A stretch of 13,473 nt of DNA from Candidatus Caldipriscus sp. T1.2 (GTDB lineage: Bacteria > Hydrothermota > Hydrothermia > LBFQ01): the NCBI GenBank assembly GCA_000980735.1, contig LBFQ01000042.1:2166-15638 (forward strand), written 5' to 3'. The position numbers and the translations under genes were made by a program. The first letter of the stretch is position 1, and each line of letters begins with the position of its first letter. The notes below the pieces were generated by a model. That model did no database searches. It was not told the DNA's origin and saw only the letters and a program-made list of their open reading frames with translations. Below are positions 1-6,773 of this stretch, in pieces.

Positions 1-1
1 G

Positions 2-400
2 TTGAGGAACGGCGTCCTTTCCGATGAACTTGAAGTTTTGAAATTACCAAGGAGTATGAGGATCCTTGAAATGTCAAACCTTTCTATAAAGGCCCCACCG
101 AAGATCATTTCCAATGGGCTTTTGGAATTGGATATGAGGGGAAACGGGATGGAAGAACCGGAAAACTTAGCCCTCATTTCCACCTTAACCGACCTTGACC
201 TTTCGGATAACAAGATAAAAAACCTCGATTGGTTGTGCCCCCTCAAAAACCTCGAAACGCTGATCCTGAACAACAACATTTTGGAGGAATTTTCTCCCCC
301 TTGTATCCTGCAAAACCTTTACAGGCTTGAAATTAAGGGGAATCCAATAAGGAAAATTGATAGGACAAAGCTCCCGAACTTAAGGGTATTGATGAGCTGA
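2..400 (+). CDS. Leucine-rich-repeat protein, C-terminal part (5' truncated by window edge)
   Basis: The visible 132 residues hold about four leucine-rich repeats, at residues 39-60, 61-82, 83-105 and 106-130. Each shows the pattern of spaced Leu/Ile followed by an Asn, for example LTDLDLSDNKIKNL and LETLILNNNIL. Such repeats build a curved solenoid used for protein binding, but no partner can be named. The reading frame is open to the first base, and the TTG at position 2 is probably an artefact of the edge, so the true start very likely lies upstream. No signal peptide, membrane segment or catalytic domain is visible in this portion. The stop overlaps the start of the following glycosyltransferase by one base (TGATG), which suggests translational coupling and one operon. 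The LRR assignment is firm; the role is unknown. Confidence 0.75.
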   Translation: MRNGVLSDELEVLKLPRSMRILEMSNLSIKAPPKIISNGLLELDMRGNGMEEPENLALISTLTDLDLSDNKIKNLDWLCPLKNLETLILNNNILEEFSPPCILQNLYRLEIKGNPIRKIDRTKLPNLRVLMS

Positions 401-1389
401 TGAAAATAGGGATCCCCCTATTATCCTTAGGAAGCTACGGGGGTGTAAGGAAGATAGTGGAGATATCAAATTATTTATCGGAGAAAAATGAGGTTTGGAT
501 TTTATACCCAAGGGGTAGGGGGGAAACGCCTTTTAAAATTTCGCCAAAGGTAAAGCTAGTTGAGGGCCCCTTTAAAAACAGATTTTTGCATCTGATATAT
601 TGCATAAATTTGCTGAATCTTGAAGGTTTTGATGTTTTGATTTTTAACTTCTTCCCAACTTCTTACCTTTGGTTTTTTGTGAATAAAAGGGCGGTTTATT
701 TCGTTCAGGATGTTGAGTATAAGTTTTACGATAACCCAATTCTCAAGGCTTTAGCCTTTTTAACCTACACTTTTCCGATAAATAAGATCACATACAACCC
801 CGCAATATGCGAGACTTTAAACTGCGAAATGCTAATAAGCCCCGGGGTTGATAAAGAAGTTTTTCGCCCCTTAAACCTCAAGAGGGAAAGGTTCAAAGTA
901 ATGTATATCCCCAGAAAAGAAAAGAGAAAGGGTTTTGATTTATTCCTTAAAGCTATGCGGATATTAAAGGAAAGGGGGGTAAATTTTTCGGTTTTGTTTG
1001 TCGGTGGAACTTCCTCATACGATATTGAGATCCAAAATCTTGGCATTCCTTTTGAGCACATATACCCCAAGGATGACCTTGAGCTTGCAAAAGCTTATAA
1101 CTCCGTTGGGGTTTTTGTTTTAACATCTAAGGTTGAGGGTTTAGGTTTTCCAGTTTTGGAAGCCTTGGCTTGTGGTACGCCAGTTGTTGCTACCGTGTCC
1201 GATGGGGCGAGGGTTTGGGGTAAATGGGTATCCTTGGCAAAAGACGAGAGTGAATTGGCGGACAAGATATGGGAAGTTTTTGAGAAATTTGATGAGCATT
1301 TGGAAAGGGTTATGAGGGTTAGAGATGAAATCCCAAGCACCTTTGATATGGCAAAAGCATTTGAGGATTGCCTTTCGGATATAAAATAA
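400..1389 (+). CDS. GT4-family glycosyltransferase (group 1, GT-B fold)
   Basis: This 329-residue protein has the two-domain GT-B plan. The N-terminal acceptor domain opens with a beta-strand and a glycine-rich loop (MKIGIPLLSLGSYGG). The C-terminal nucleotide-sugar domain begins near residue 165 with MYIPRKEKRKGFD, where the basic residues are expected to bind donor phosphate. The E-x7-E signature of retaining GT4 enzymes is at E246 and E254 (EGLGFPVLEALACGTPVVAT). There is no membrane segment, so a cytosolic or membrane-face enzyme is expected. The early segment YFVQDVEYKFYD resembles rhamnosyl- and related transferases of surface polysaccharide synthesis, but donor and acceptor cannot be read from sequence. 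It starts at an ATG overlapping the stop of the LRR gene by one base, and nuoJ follows after 6 bases. The family call is firm; the substrate is unknown. Confidence 0.88.
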   Translation: MKIGIPLLSLGSYGGVRKIVEISNYLSEKNEVWILYPRGRGETPFKISPKVKLVEGPFKNRFLHLIYCINLLNLEGFDVLIFNFFPTSYLWFFVNKRAVYFVQDVEYKFYDNPILKALAFLTYTFPINKITYNPAICETLNCEMLISPGVDKEVFRPLNLKRERFKVMYIPRKEKRKGFDLFLKAMRILKERGVNFSVLFVGGTSSYDIEIQNLGIPFEHIYPKDDLELAKAYNSVGVFVLTSKVEGLGFPVLEALACGTPVVATVSDGARVWGKWVSLAKDESELADKIWEVFEKFDEHLERVMRVRDEIPSTFDMAKAFEDCLSDIK

Positions 1390-1395
1390 CCGCTT

Positions 1396-1884
1396 ATGTT
1401 GGATATCTTAACCTATATTTTTGCCTTTACCGCCATCCTTGGGGCATTAACCGTAGTCATACATCCCAATCCCCTTTACAGTGCCTTGGGTTTGCTTTTA
1501 AACTTCTTCTCCTTAGCGGTTATTTACATGCTCCTTCAATCCCCTCTTTTGTCCTTAGTTCAGGTCATAGTTTATGCTGGGGGTATAGTGGTTTTCTTCC
1601 TCTTTGTTATAATGCTTTTGAATTTGAGGGAGCCTCAGAACGACAGGGATTTCCGTATAAAGGGTATTTTTCCCTTGCTTCTCTTTGTCCTCCTCGCGAT
1701 TTTTATAATTTTTGGGATTTTAACCTTCAACTTCCCACCCCTTCAACTCTCATATATGTCCCCAAAGGTGATAGGTAAGTATCTTTTGACGGATGGTCTT
1801 TTAGCCTTTGAGCTTTCCTCCTTTGTCCTCCTTGTTGCAATAATAGTTGCCATAGCCTTAGTTAAAAGGGAGGAGGAGAAATGA
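1396..1884 (+). CDS. nuoJ: NADH-quinone oxidoreductase subunit J (complex I membrane arm)
   Basis: NuoJ (ND6 homologue) is a small multi-helix subunit next to the quinone cavity of respiratory complex I, and its third helix takes part in coupling electron transfer to proton pumping. The 162 residues match the bacterial family in length. About five hydrophobic helices are visible, at roughly residues 2-20, 27-47, 54-76, 91-111 and 136-156. The key third-helix motif QVIVYAGGIVVFFLFVIMLL is at 56-75; Tyr60 corresponds to the conserved tyrosine at the pi-bulge. The last helix carries FELSSFVLLVAIIVAIAL, close to the usual FEVxSxxLLxAxxGAI pattern. The ATG follows the upstream glycosyltransferase stop by 6 bases with no clear Shine-Dalgarno sequence. 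Its stop overlaps the nuoK start (ATGA). No other subunit gene except nuoK lies in this window. Confidence 0.93.
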   Translation: MLDILTYIFAFTAILGALTVVIHPNPLYSALGLLLNFFSLAVIYMLLQSPLLSLVQVIVYAGGIVVFFLFVIMLLNLREPQNDRDFRIKGIFPLLLFVLLAIFIIFGILTFNFPPLQLSYMSPKVIGKYLLTDGLLAFELSSFVLLVAIIVAIALVKREEEK

Positions 1885-2186
1885 ACACAATTTTCCTCTT
1901 GTCCTTAGCTGTTGTCCTGTTTGCGATAGGGGGTTTTGGTGCCCTTTTTAGGAGGAACTTTTTGATAATCCTTATGAGCCTTGAGCTTATGCTTAACGCC
2001 ACGAATTTGGCAATAATTACCGCATCCCAGACTTTTTGGGAGATGGGGGTTGAGGGGCAATTTTGGGCGCTCTTGGTGCTGATAATAGCCGCCTCCGAGG
2101 TTTCCATAGGCCTCGCCCTTGCGGTGAATATGGCCAAGCTCAAAGATAGCCTTGATGTGGAGGAGTTTAAGGAACTGAAAGGGTGA
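1881..2186 (+). CDS. nuoK: NADH-quinone oxidoreductase subunit K (complex I membrane arm)
   Basis: NuoK (ND4L homologue) is a three-helix membrane subunit of complex I whose buried glutamates belong to the proton path. The protein has 101 residues, the normal length. Helices are at about 3-21, 27-50 and 59-83. The two conserved membrane glutamates are present: E35 in MSLELMLNA and E72 in IIAASEVSIGLALAV, matching E36 and E72 of the E. coli protein. The ASEVSIGLA motif separates it from the related antiporter subunit MrpC. The start ATG overlaps the nuoJ stop by four bases. A strong Shine-Dalgarno sequence, AGGAGG at 1871-1876, sits inside the end of nuoJ four bases before the ATG. The gene ends in a GTGA overlap with ktrB. 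Identification is secure. Confidence 0.94.
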   Translation: MNTIFLLSLAVVLFAIGGFGALFRRNFLIILMSLELMLNATNLAIITASQTFWEMGVEGQFWALLVLIIAASEVSIGLALAVNMAKLKDSLDVEEFKELKG

Positions 2187-3487
2187 GAAAACCTTCCCCA
2201 GCTCTGGTAATATTCTTGGGTTATATTATCATCTCAGCCTTTGGTGGTTTGATCCTTTACCTCCCCATATCCCACAACGGCGATCTCTCTTTCCTTGATG
2301 CCCTCTTTACCTCCACCTCCGCCCTTTGCGTGACGGGTCTGATAGTGGTTGATACCCCAACAAAATACACCCTTTTCGGTAAAACCGTTATTTCCCTACT
2401 CATCTTAGTTGGGGGTTTGGGATATATGACCCTTACCGCCTTCATACTGTCAGCGACTAAAACAAAGGGCTCCCTTTATGCCCGCAAGCTCGTTGTTGAA
2501 ACTTTGGGAACGGGAAAACTCGGGGGGGTCCTATCCTTTGCCTCAAACATCGTAGTTTATTCCCTGATCATCCAAGCTTTGGCTATTTTACCCCTTTTTC
2601 TATCCTTTATCCGAGAAAGTAATACTTTTGATGCCCTTTTCAACTCCATTTTCCACAGTATAAGCGCCTTCAACAACGCAGGTTTTTCCAACTTCTCAAA
2701 TAGCCTTATGGACTACTCTGAGGATCCCTTGGTGAATTTAACCATAATGGCTTTAATAGTCGTGGGAGGAATTGGTTTTAAAGTTTGGACTGATGTTAAG
2801 GAGGGGAGATTAACCTTACATTCAAAAATCGCTATATTAACAACGCTCATCCTTATAGCCCTTCCCTTTCTCTTCTTTTACACCTTTGAGGAGCAAACGA
2901 GAGGAAACATCTTAAAATCCCTGTTTGCATCTATAACACCAAGGACCGCGGGTTTTAACACCGTTGATTATTCAAAGTTTTCTGACCTTTCCCTCTTTCT
3001 AACCATGACCCTTATGTTCGTTGGGGGTTCCCCCGGGAGTACCGCAGGTGGAATAAAGACGGTGACCTTGGCCCTTGTATTTCTCTGGGTTATAAACACC
3101 TTAAGGGGAAACAGAAATGTTGTGGCGTTCAAGAGGGAAATACCTCAGGAGGTTATAGTTAGGGCTTTCCAAACCTTGGTTTTGGCGGTTTTCTTAATAT
3201 GGCTATGGGTCTTTACCCTTTCCATCTCGGAAAGGGAAATTTTGGAAAAGGTTGGGATCCTGAGGCTTTCCTTTGAAGTGATCTCCGCCCTTTGCACCGT
3301 GGGGCTATCGACGGGTAGTATCACGACTCCCAACGTGAGCCTTTCCGCAGATTTCTCACTTTTTGGTAAGATTATGATAATGTCAGCTATGATGATAGGA
3401 AGGGTTGGTTATCTCGTGTTTGCAACTTCCCTGATAACGCCAAGGAAGGTAAATTACAGGTTCGCAAAGGGGGAGGTGGTACTTTAA
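2183..3487 (+). CDS. ktrB: Potassium uptake channel subunit, KtrB/TrkH family
   Basis: This is the ion-translocating subunit of a Ktr/Trk potassium uptake system in the cytoplasmic membrane. The 434 residues form four M1-P-M2 repeats, each with a pore loop carrying the filter glycine: CVTGL (49-53), NAGFS (165-169), TAGFN (255-259) and VGLST (373-377). The gating loop in the third repeat, GGSPGSTAGGIKT (281-293), is present, as is the late GRVG motif (R407) typical of KtrB. The length and the simple N-terminus fit KtrB (about 440 residues) better than TrkH (about 480). The GTG start overlaps the nuoK stop (GTGA). A later start within the first helix would damage the fold, so this one is preferred. 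The gene is coupled to its gating subunit by a TAATG junction. KtrB systems often use sodium as a coupling ion, but that cannot be told here. Confidence 0.93.
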   Translation: MRKPSPALVIFLGYIIISAFGGLILYLPISHNGDLSFLDALFTSTSALCVTGLIVVDTPTKYTLFGKTVISLLILVGGLGYMTLTAFILSATKTKGSLYARKLVVETLGTGKLGGVLSFASNIVVYSLIIQALAILPLFLSFIRESNTFDALFNSIFHSISAFNNAGFSNFSNSLMDYSEDPLVNLTIMALIVVGGIGFKVWTDVKEGRLTLHSKIAILTTLILIALPFLFFYTFEEQTRGNILKSLFASITPRTAGFNTVDYSKFSDLSLFLTMTLMFVGGSPGSTAGGIKTVTLALVFLWVINTLRGNRNVVAFKREIPQEVIVRAFQTLVLAVFLIWLWVFTLSISEREILEKVGILRLSFEVISALCTVGLSTGSITTPNVSLSADFSLFGKIMIMSAMMIGRVGYLVFATSLITPRKVNYRFAKGEVVL

Positions 3488-4176
3488 TGCAGGTGGCGGT
3501 GATAGGCCTGGGGAGGTTTGGATCCTCATTGGCGAGGATCCTAATAGATGGGGGGCACGAGGTTATAGTTGTTGATAAAAATGAGGCTTTGGTTCAACCC
3601 TTTGAAAACTTAGCGGAGCAGGCGATAATAGGGGACGCTACGGATGAGACCCTTTTGAGATCCTTGGGGGTTCAGGACCTTGACGCGGTGGTGGTCGCGA
3701 TAGGGGACGATGTTGAGGCTAGCGTTTTGGCTTGTATATCCCTTATTGAACTGGGGGCAAAATACGTTATAGCTAAGGCGGAAAACGACAAGCACGCGAA
3801 AATATTGAAAAGGATAGGCGTTCACAAGGTAATTCAACCGGAAAGGGATTCCGCCAAGGTAATAGCGGAACACCTTATACATCCAAAGATAGAAGAGAGG
3901 ATAGATATTGGGGAAAACCATTCAATATTGGAGATTAAGGCGCCTTCCAGCTTTTGGGGAAAAACCCTAAAGGAGCTTGAACTAACTTCAAGATACGGGG
4001 TTTTGGTAATAGCAATAAAGAGGAGGGAGGCAATCCTTGATAAGAAAGGGGAAATAAGGGGTTATAAAGATACGATAATAGCCCCACCTTCCGCAAACAC
4101 CACAATTTTGGAACACGATACCCTTATAATCCTCTCGCAAAAGGATAGAATAAGGGAGATAGAGAGATGGAAATGA
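3487..4176 (+). CDS. ktrA: Potassium channel regulatory subunit, KtrA/TrkA (RCK domains)
   Basis: The protein is the cytosolic nucleotide-binding gate of the KtrB channel encoded just upstream. Residues 1-135 form the RCK_N Rossmann fold, with the dinucleotide loop GLGRFGSSLA (7-16), an acidic residue at the end of the second strand (D30 in VVDKN) and the GDATD motif at 49-53. Residues about 140-229 form the RCK_C ligand domain. At 229 residues it has a single RCK unit, as in KtrA (about 222 residues), and not the double unit of enteric TrkA. By family knowledge an octameric ring binds ATP/ADP or NAD(H) to open or close the channel. A good Shine-Dalgarno sequence, GGAGGT at 3472-3477, lies nine bases before the ATG, inside the end of ktrB. 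The two genes overlap by one base. Confidence 0.93.
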   Translation: MQVAVIGLGRFGSSLARILIDGGHEVIVVDKNEALVQPFENLAEQAIIGDATDETLLRSLGVQDLDAVVVAIGDDVEASVLACISLIELGAKYVIAKAENDKHAKILKRIGVHKVIQPERDSAKVIAEHLIHPKIEERIDIGENHSILEIKAPSSFWGKTLKELELTSRYGVLVIAIKRREAILDKKGEIRGYKDTIIAPPSANTTILEHDTLIILSQKDRIREIERWK

Positions 4177-4433
4177 GTTTGGAGCATATAGTTGAGGAGG
4201 TGAAGTTTTACATAATAAACCACAATTATGAGGAGGCAAAGAGGCTCTTGGAGTCGGCCCTAAAAAAGTTTCCCGAAAACGAGGAGCTCCTTTATCACCT
4301 CGCGATCCTTTATGAGCTGATGTTTAACGAGGAGGAAGCGGTTCGGATATACAGGAAGATTTTGGAACTTTACCCATCCGGAAAGAGGGCAAGGGATGTT
4401 GTGGAAAAACTCAAAAAGCTTGGAGAAATTTAA
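4167..4433 (+). CDS. Small tetratricopeptide-repeat (TPR) protein
   Basis: This 88-residue, highly charged, all-helical protein consists of about two TPR units. The first runs roughly 9-41 (NYEEAKRLLESALKKFPENE) and the second 42-75 (LLYHLAILYELMFNEEEAV onward), each with the usual small/large alternation and the Pro near the repeat end. A charged helix closes it. There is no signal peptide or catalytic domain. Two starts are possible: ATG 4167, with GGGAG at 4154-4158 eight bases upstream, and ATG 4173, which would give a four-base ATGA overlap with ktrA. I keep 4167 because of its ribosome-binding site. The protein probably mediates protein contact. Its partner could be the M16 peptidase encoded next and overlapping by up to 38 bases, but that is only inferred from position. 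Confidence 0.75.
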   Translation: MEMSLEHIVEEVKFYIINHNYEEAKRLLESALKKFPENEELLYHLAILYELMFNEEEAVRIYRKILELYPSGKRARDVVEKLKKLGEI

Positions 4434-5598
4434 ATTAAAGAACGGCATTGAGGTTATACACCTTAAATATCCGGAAATGGTCTCCGCCTTGGCGGTGGTT
4501 TATAACGTGGGCTCGTCAAACGAGGGGATCGGGAAAACGGGGAGCGCACATCTTTTGGAGCACCTTATGTTCAACGGCACAAAAAACTTTGCACCTTTCA
4601 GCTTATACATAGATTCCTTTGGGGGTTCAGATAACGCATTCACGGATAAGGATATAACGGTATATCATTCCGTCTTTCCGGCGGAGAAACTTGGGGATGT
4701 GTTGAGACTTGAGGCGGACAGGATGGAGAACCTTGATTTTTCGGGTTTTGATGTGGAAAAGGAGGTTATACTGAACGAATACTTTATGGGCGAGGATGAA
4801 GATGAGGAGCTTTGGACGGAAACCTTCGCCCACCTTATGCCCGAAAGTTCATACTCCCACCCGGTGATAGGTTGGGAATGGGATATAAGGAACCTAAAGC
4901 TTGGGGATGTAAGGGAATTTTACGAGAGGTTTTACTCAATCGAAAACGTATTTTTGGTAATCTTATCTCCATTTGAGACTCGTGAAATTTATAAGATTTT
5001 GGATGAAACATTTGGGAGGGTTGAAAAAAGGGGTGAGAAAGCTGATTTTAGAATAACGGAGCTTAACCAAAACCATAATGTTGAGGTATTTTTGAGGGGT
5101 AGAAACTTGCCCAAAAGGTTCATAATATCTTGGAGACTTCCAAGGAAAGATCTGAGGTTCAACGTTTCTTTAAACATATTCTCCAGGATCCTTGACCTTG
5201 ACAGGACTTCCCCACTTTGGAGCCTAGTTGAGGATGGGGAGGTTGAGGAGTATGCTGTTAGACTTTATGAATATAAGGTTGGGAATGTGCTTTGTGTAAT
5301 CGGAGAATACGACGCCGAAAGATCCCCGAATTTTGAGAGGATATACAAGATAGTTGAAAATTTTGAGGCAAAGGAGGAGGTTTTCCTTAGGGTAAAGAAG
5401 ATGCTGAAATCGGAGATTTTGAACTCTTTTGATGAGGCAGAGAATTTGGCGATAAATTACGCCTTGAATTATTCCCTTTTCAACTTTTTTGGAGGTTTGG
5501 AGGATCTTGTGAGGGTGGTGGATGAGGTTGAGATGGGGGATGTTTTGGAAGTTCCGAAAATTTTGGGGAATTCCTTGAGGGTTTTGGTATCAAGATGA
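4396..5598 (+). CDS. M16 family zinc metallopeptidase (pitrilysin/processing-peptidase type)
   Basis: The inverted zinc motif HxxEH is present as H52-L-L-E55-H56 in SAHLLEHLMFNGT. The third zinc ligand is expected in the following acidic helix EKEVILNEY, most likely E128. Residues about 10-210 form the catalytic M16 half and residues 220-400 the inactive C-terminal half (PF05193-like, with PLWSLVEDGEVEEYAVRLYEY). At 400 residues it is a little shorter than the usual 410-430 of the M16B group. No signal peptide is seen, so it should act in the cytoplasm. M16B enzymes commonly come as two neighbouring genes; here only one is present and it retains the catalytic motif. The start is uncertain: ATG 4396 overlaps the TPR gene by 38 bases, while TTG 4420 would leave only 14 and begins closer to the family's usual N-terminus. 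Substrate unknown. Confidence 0.9.
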   Translation: MLWKNSKSLEKFKLKNGIEVIHLKYPEMVSALAVVYNVGSSNEGIGKTGSAHLLEHLMFNGTKNFAPFSLYIDSFGGSDNAFTDKDITVYHSVFPAEKLGDVLRLEADRMENLDFSGFDVEKEVILNEYFMGEDEDEELWTETFAHLMPESSYSHPVIGWEWDIRNLKLGDVREFYERFYSIENVFLVILSPFETREIYKILDETFGRVEKRGEKADFRITELNQNHNVEVFLRGRNLPKRFIISWRLPRKDLRFNVSLNIFSRILDLDRTSPLWSLVEDGEVEEYAVRLYEYKVGNVLCVIGEYDAERSPNFERIYKIVENFEAKEEVFLRVKKMLKSEILNSFDEAENLAINYALNYSLFNFFGGLEDLVRVVDEVEMGDVLEVPKILGNSLRVLVSR

Positions 5599-5608
5599 AT
5601 TAGCAACC

Positions 5609-5623
5609 TTAAAATTTATTCTT
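5609..5623 (+). promoter_or_regulatory. Possible leaderless promoter element before the ParB-domain gene
   Basis: The 25-base gap at 5599-5623 is the longest in the plus-strand gene run and is AT-rich, unlike its surroundings. TTAAAATTTA at 5609-5618 holds a TAAAAT hexamer (5610-5615) about eight bases before the ATG at 5624. That is where transcription would begin at or just before the start codon. No Shine-Dalgarno sequence precedes this ATG. A -35 match is poor (TTGGTA at 5584-5589, about 20 bases upstream). I suggest a leaderless internal promoter separating the following ParB/BlaI/M56 genes from the upstream run. The evidence is only base composition and spacing. Confidence 0.2.
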
Positions 5624-6418
5624 ATGGAAAGGTTTTCCTTCAGGGAACCCTTGAAGGGATACGAAATAAAACTTGAAATCGTAAATGTTGAAAAGGTAAG
5701 AATTCCCGAAATACAAAGGGAGATCTCCGATAGGTTAATTAAGCAACTTGCGGAATCCATAAACAGGATAGGATTTGTTGAGCCGATAATAACCGTTGAG
5801 GGTCCCGATGGGTACCTTGAGGTGATAAACGGACAGCACAGGTTGGAGGCGGCAAAGCTCGTGGGCCTGAGGCAAATCCCTACCCTAATCCTACCGAGGG
5901 AAATAATGAAACACATAATTAGCCTCAACATAGAGAAGGCCCCAACCCTAAGAGATAAGGCTCATCAGGCTTATAGCGTATTTATGATGAGCTTAGAGGA
6001 AAACCCGAACATGAGGGAGGATGAGCTTATGAGCTTGGTGGATTTCGCTTACTATATTACCATTGGGTTCATAGTGGATAGGTTTAACATAGGAAGGTTT
6101 CCGGGGTACGCCTTTGAAAAGGTTTTAATGAAGGTGGATGATTTCACTTCGTACACCCTTAAGGATGCGGAGAAGGAAAGGGAGAGGAGGGCTAGGCTCC
6201 TTATGGAGGTCAGGGATGTTTTGGAGGAGAGGTATAAGGAGCTAGGGCTTAGAAATGCGCTTACAAAAGAAAGCTTGGTTTTGAAGGCATTTCAGGAGAA
6301 TTACGGTAAGTGGGTGAGGAACGTCACGGACGATTTCTACACGGTTTTTGAAAAGATAAAGATGACACTACCGAGGATCTTTGTAGAAGAAAGGGAAGAG
6401 GATTTTCAGGGATTTTAG
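5624..6418 (+). CDS. Stand-alone ParB/sulfiredoxin-fold domain protein
   Basis: Residues about 18-95 match the ParB/Srx N-terminal domain. They include IPEIQREISDRLIKQLAESI, then GFVEPIITVE, then the box II-like NGQHRLEAAKLVGL (69-82), then the closing strand IPTLILPRE. In plasmid and chromosomal ParB this box reads GERRxRA and forms part of the CTP site; here it is GQHRLEA, a variant also met in non-partitioning ParB-like proteins. Residues 96-264 are mostly helical and charged, with a strongly basic/acidic helix near 178-207, and no obvious ParB helix-turn-helix. No parA lies beside it, so chromosome segregation is unlikely to be its main role. The protein may instead bind DNA or a nucleotide. 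It precedes the BlaI-type repressor by a single base, so the two are probably translated together. The domain call is firm; the function is open. Confidence 0.82.
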   Translation: MERFSFREPLKGYEIKLEIVNVEKVRIPEIQREISDRLIKQLAESINRIGFVEPIITVEGPDGYLEVINGQHRLEAAKLVGLRQIPTLILPREIMKHIISLNIEKAPTLRDKAHQAYSVFMMSLEENPNMREDELMSLVDFAYYITIGFIVDRFNIGRFPGYAFEKVLMKVDDFTSYTLKDAEKERERRARLLMEVRDVLEERYKELGLRNALTKESLVLKAFQENYGKWVRNVTDDFYTVFEKIKMTLPRIFVEEREEDFQGF

Positions 6419-6419
6419 G

Positions 6420-6773
6420 ATGAAGTTGGGACCGCTTGAGGAGAGGGTGATGGAGATGATATGGGAGGCGGATGGGGAAATAACCGTCAGGGAGGTTTGG
6501 GAAAGGATGGACGAGTACGCGTATACCACCATATTGACCATCTTCCAGAAGTTGGAAAGGAAAGGGCTTATAGAGGGTTGGCAGGAAGGAAAAGTTAAGG
6601 TGTTTAAGCCGAAAATCTCAAGGGAGGAATATTACAGGTTAAAGCTTGAAAGGGCCATATCCGAGATCTTCAAGAAGAACCCCGACGCGGTTTATTCCTT
6701 CTTCCTTGAGAATATAAACCTTAAGGAGGAGGATGTGGAGAGGTTGTTGAGGATGTTAATGGAAAAGCTATGA
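6420..6773 (+). CDS. BlaI/MecI-family winged-helix transcriptional repressor
   Basis: The 117 residues match the Penicillinase_R family in length and order. The N-terminal winged helix covers LGPLEERVMEMIWE (3-16), VREVWE (23-28), the recognition helix YTTILTIFQKLERKGLI (35-51), and the wing GKVKVFKPKISREEY (57-71). The C-terminal dimer helices follow from residue 72. In BlaI and MecI the repressor is inactivated by cleavage at an Asn-Phe bond in this tail. By my alignment the equivalent spot is Phe94-Phe95 (AVYSFFLEN, 90-98), so the canonical dipeptide is absent. The gene lies one base after the ParB-domain gene and overlaps the M56 peptidase gene by four bases (ATGA). This is the same repressor-protease pairing as blaI-blaR1. 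The operator is not evident. A role in beta-lactam resistance is not supported. Confidence 0.9.
   Translation: MKLGPLEERVMEMIWEADGEITVREVWERMDEYAYTTILTIFQKLERKGLIEGWQEGKVKVFKPKISREEYYRLKLERAISEIFKKNPDAVYSFFLENINLKEEDVERLLRMLMEKL

Noticed and set aside
1368..1778. 136-codon plus-strand open frame overlapping nuoJ
   Set aside because: It lies almost wholly inside nuoJ in another frame, is Ser/Pro/Leu-rich with no recognisable family pattern, and nuoJ is certain.
1881..2186. MrpC-type antiporter subunit instead of NuoK
   Set aside because: Both NuoK glutamates and the ASEVSIGLA motif are present, and a true NuoJ precedes it; no other mrp genes follow.
5624..6418. Chromosome or plasmid partition protein ParB
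   Set aside because: No parA neighbour, no visible helix-turn-helix domain, and the GERRxRA box is altered to GQHRLEA; a partition role is not supported.
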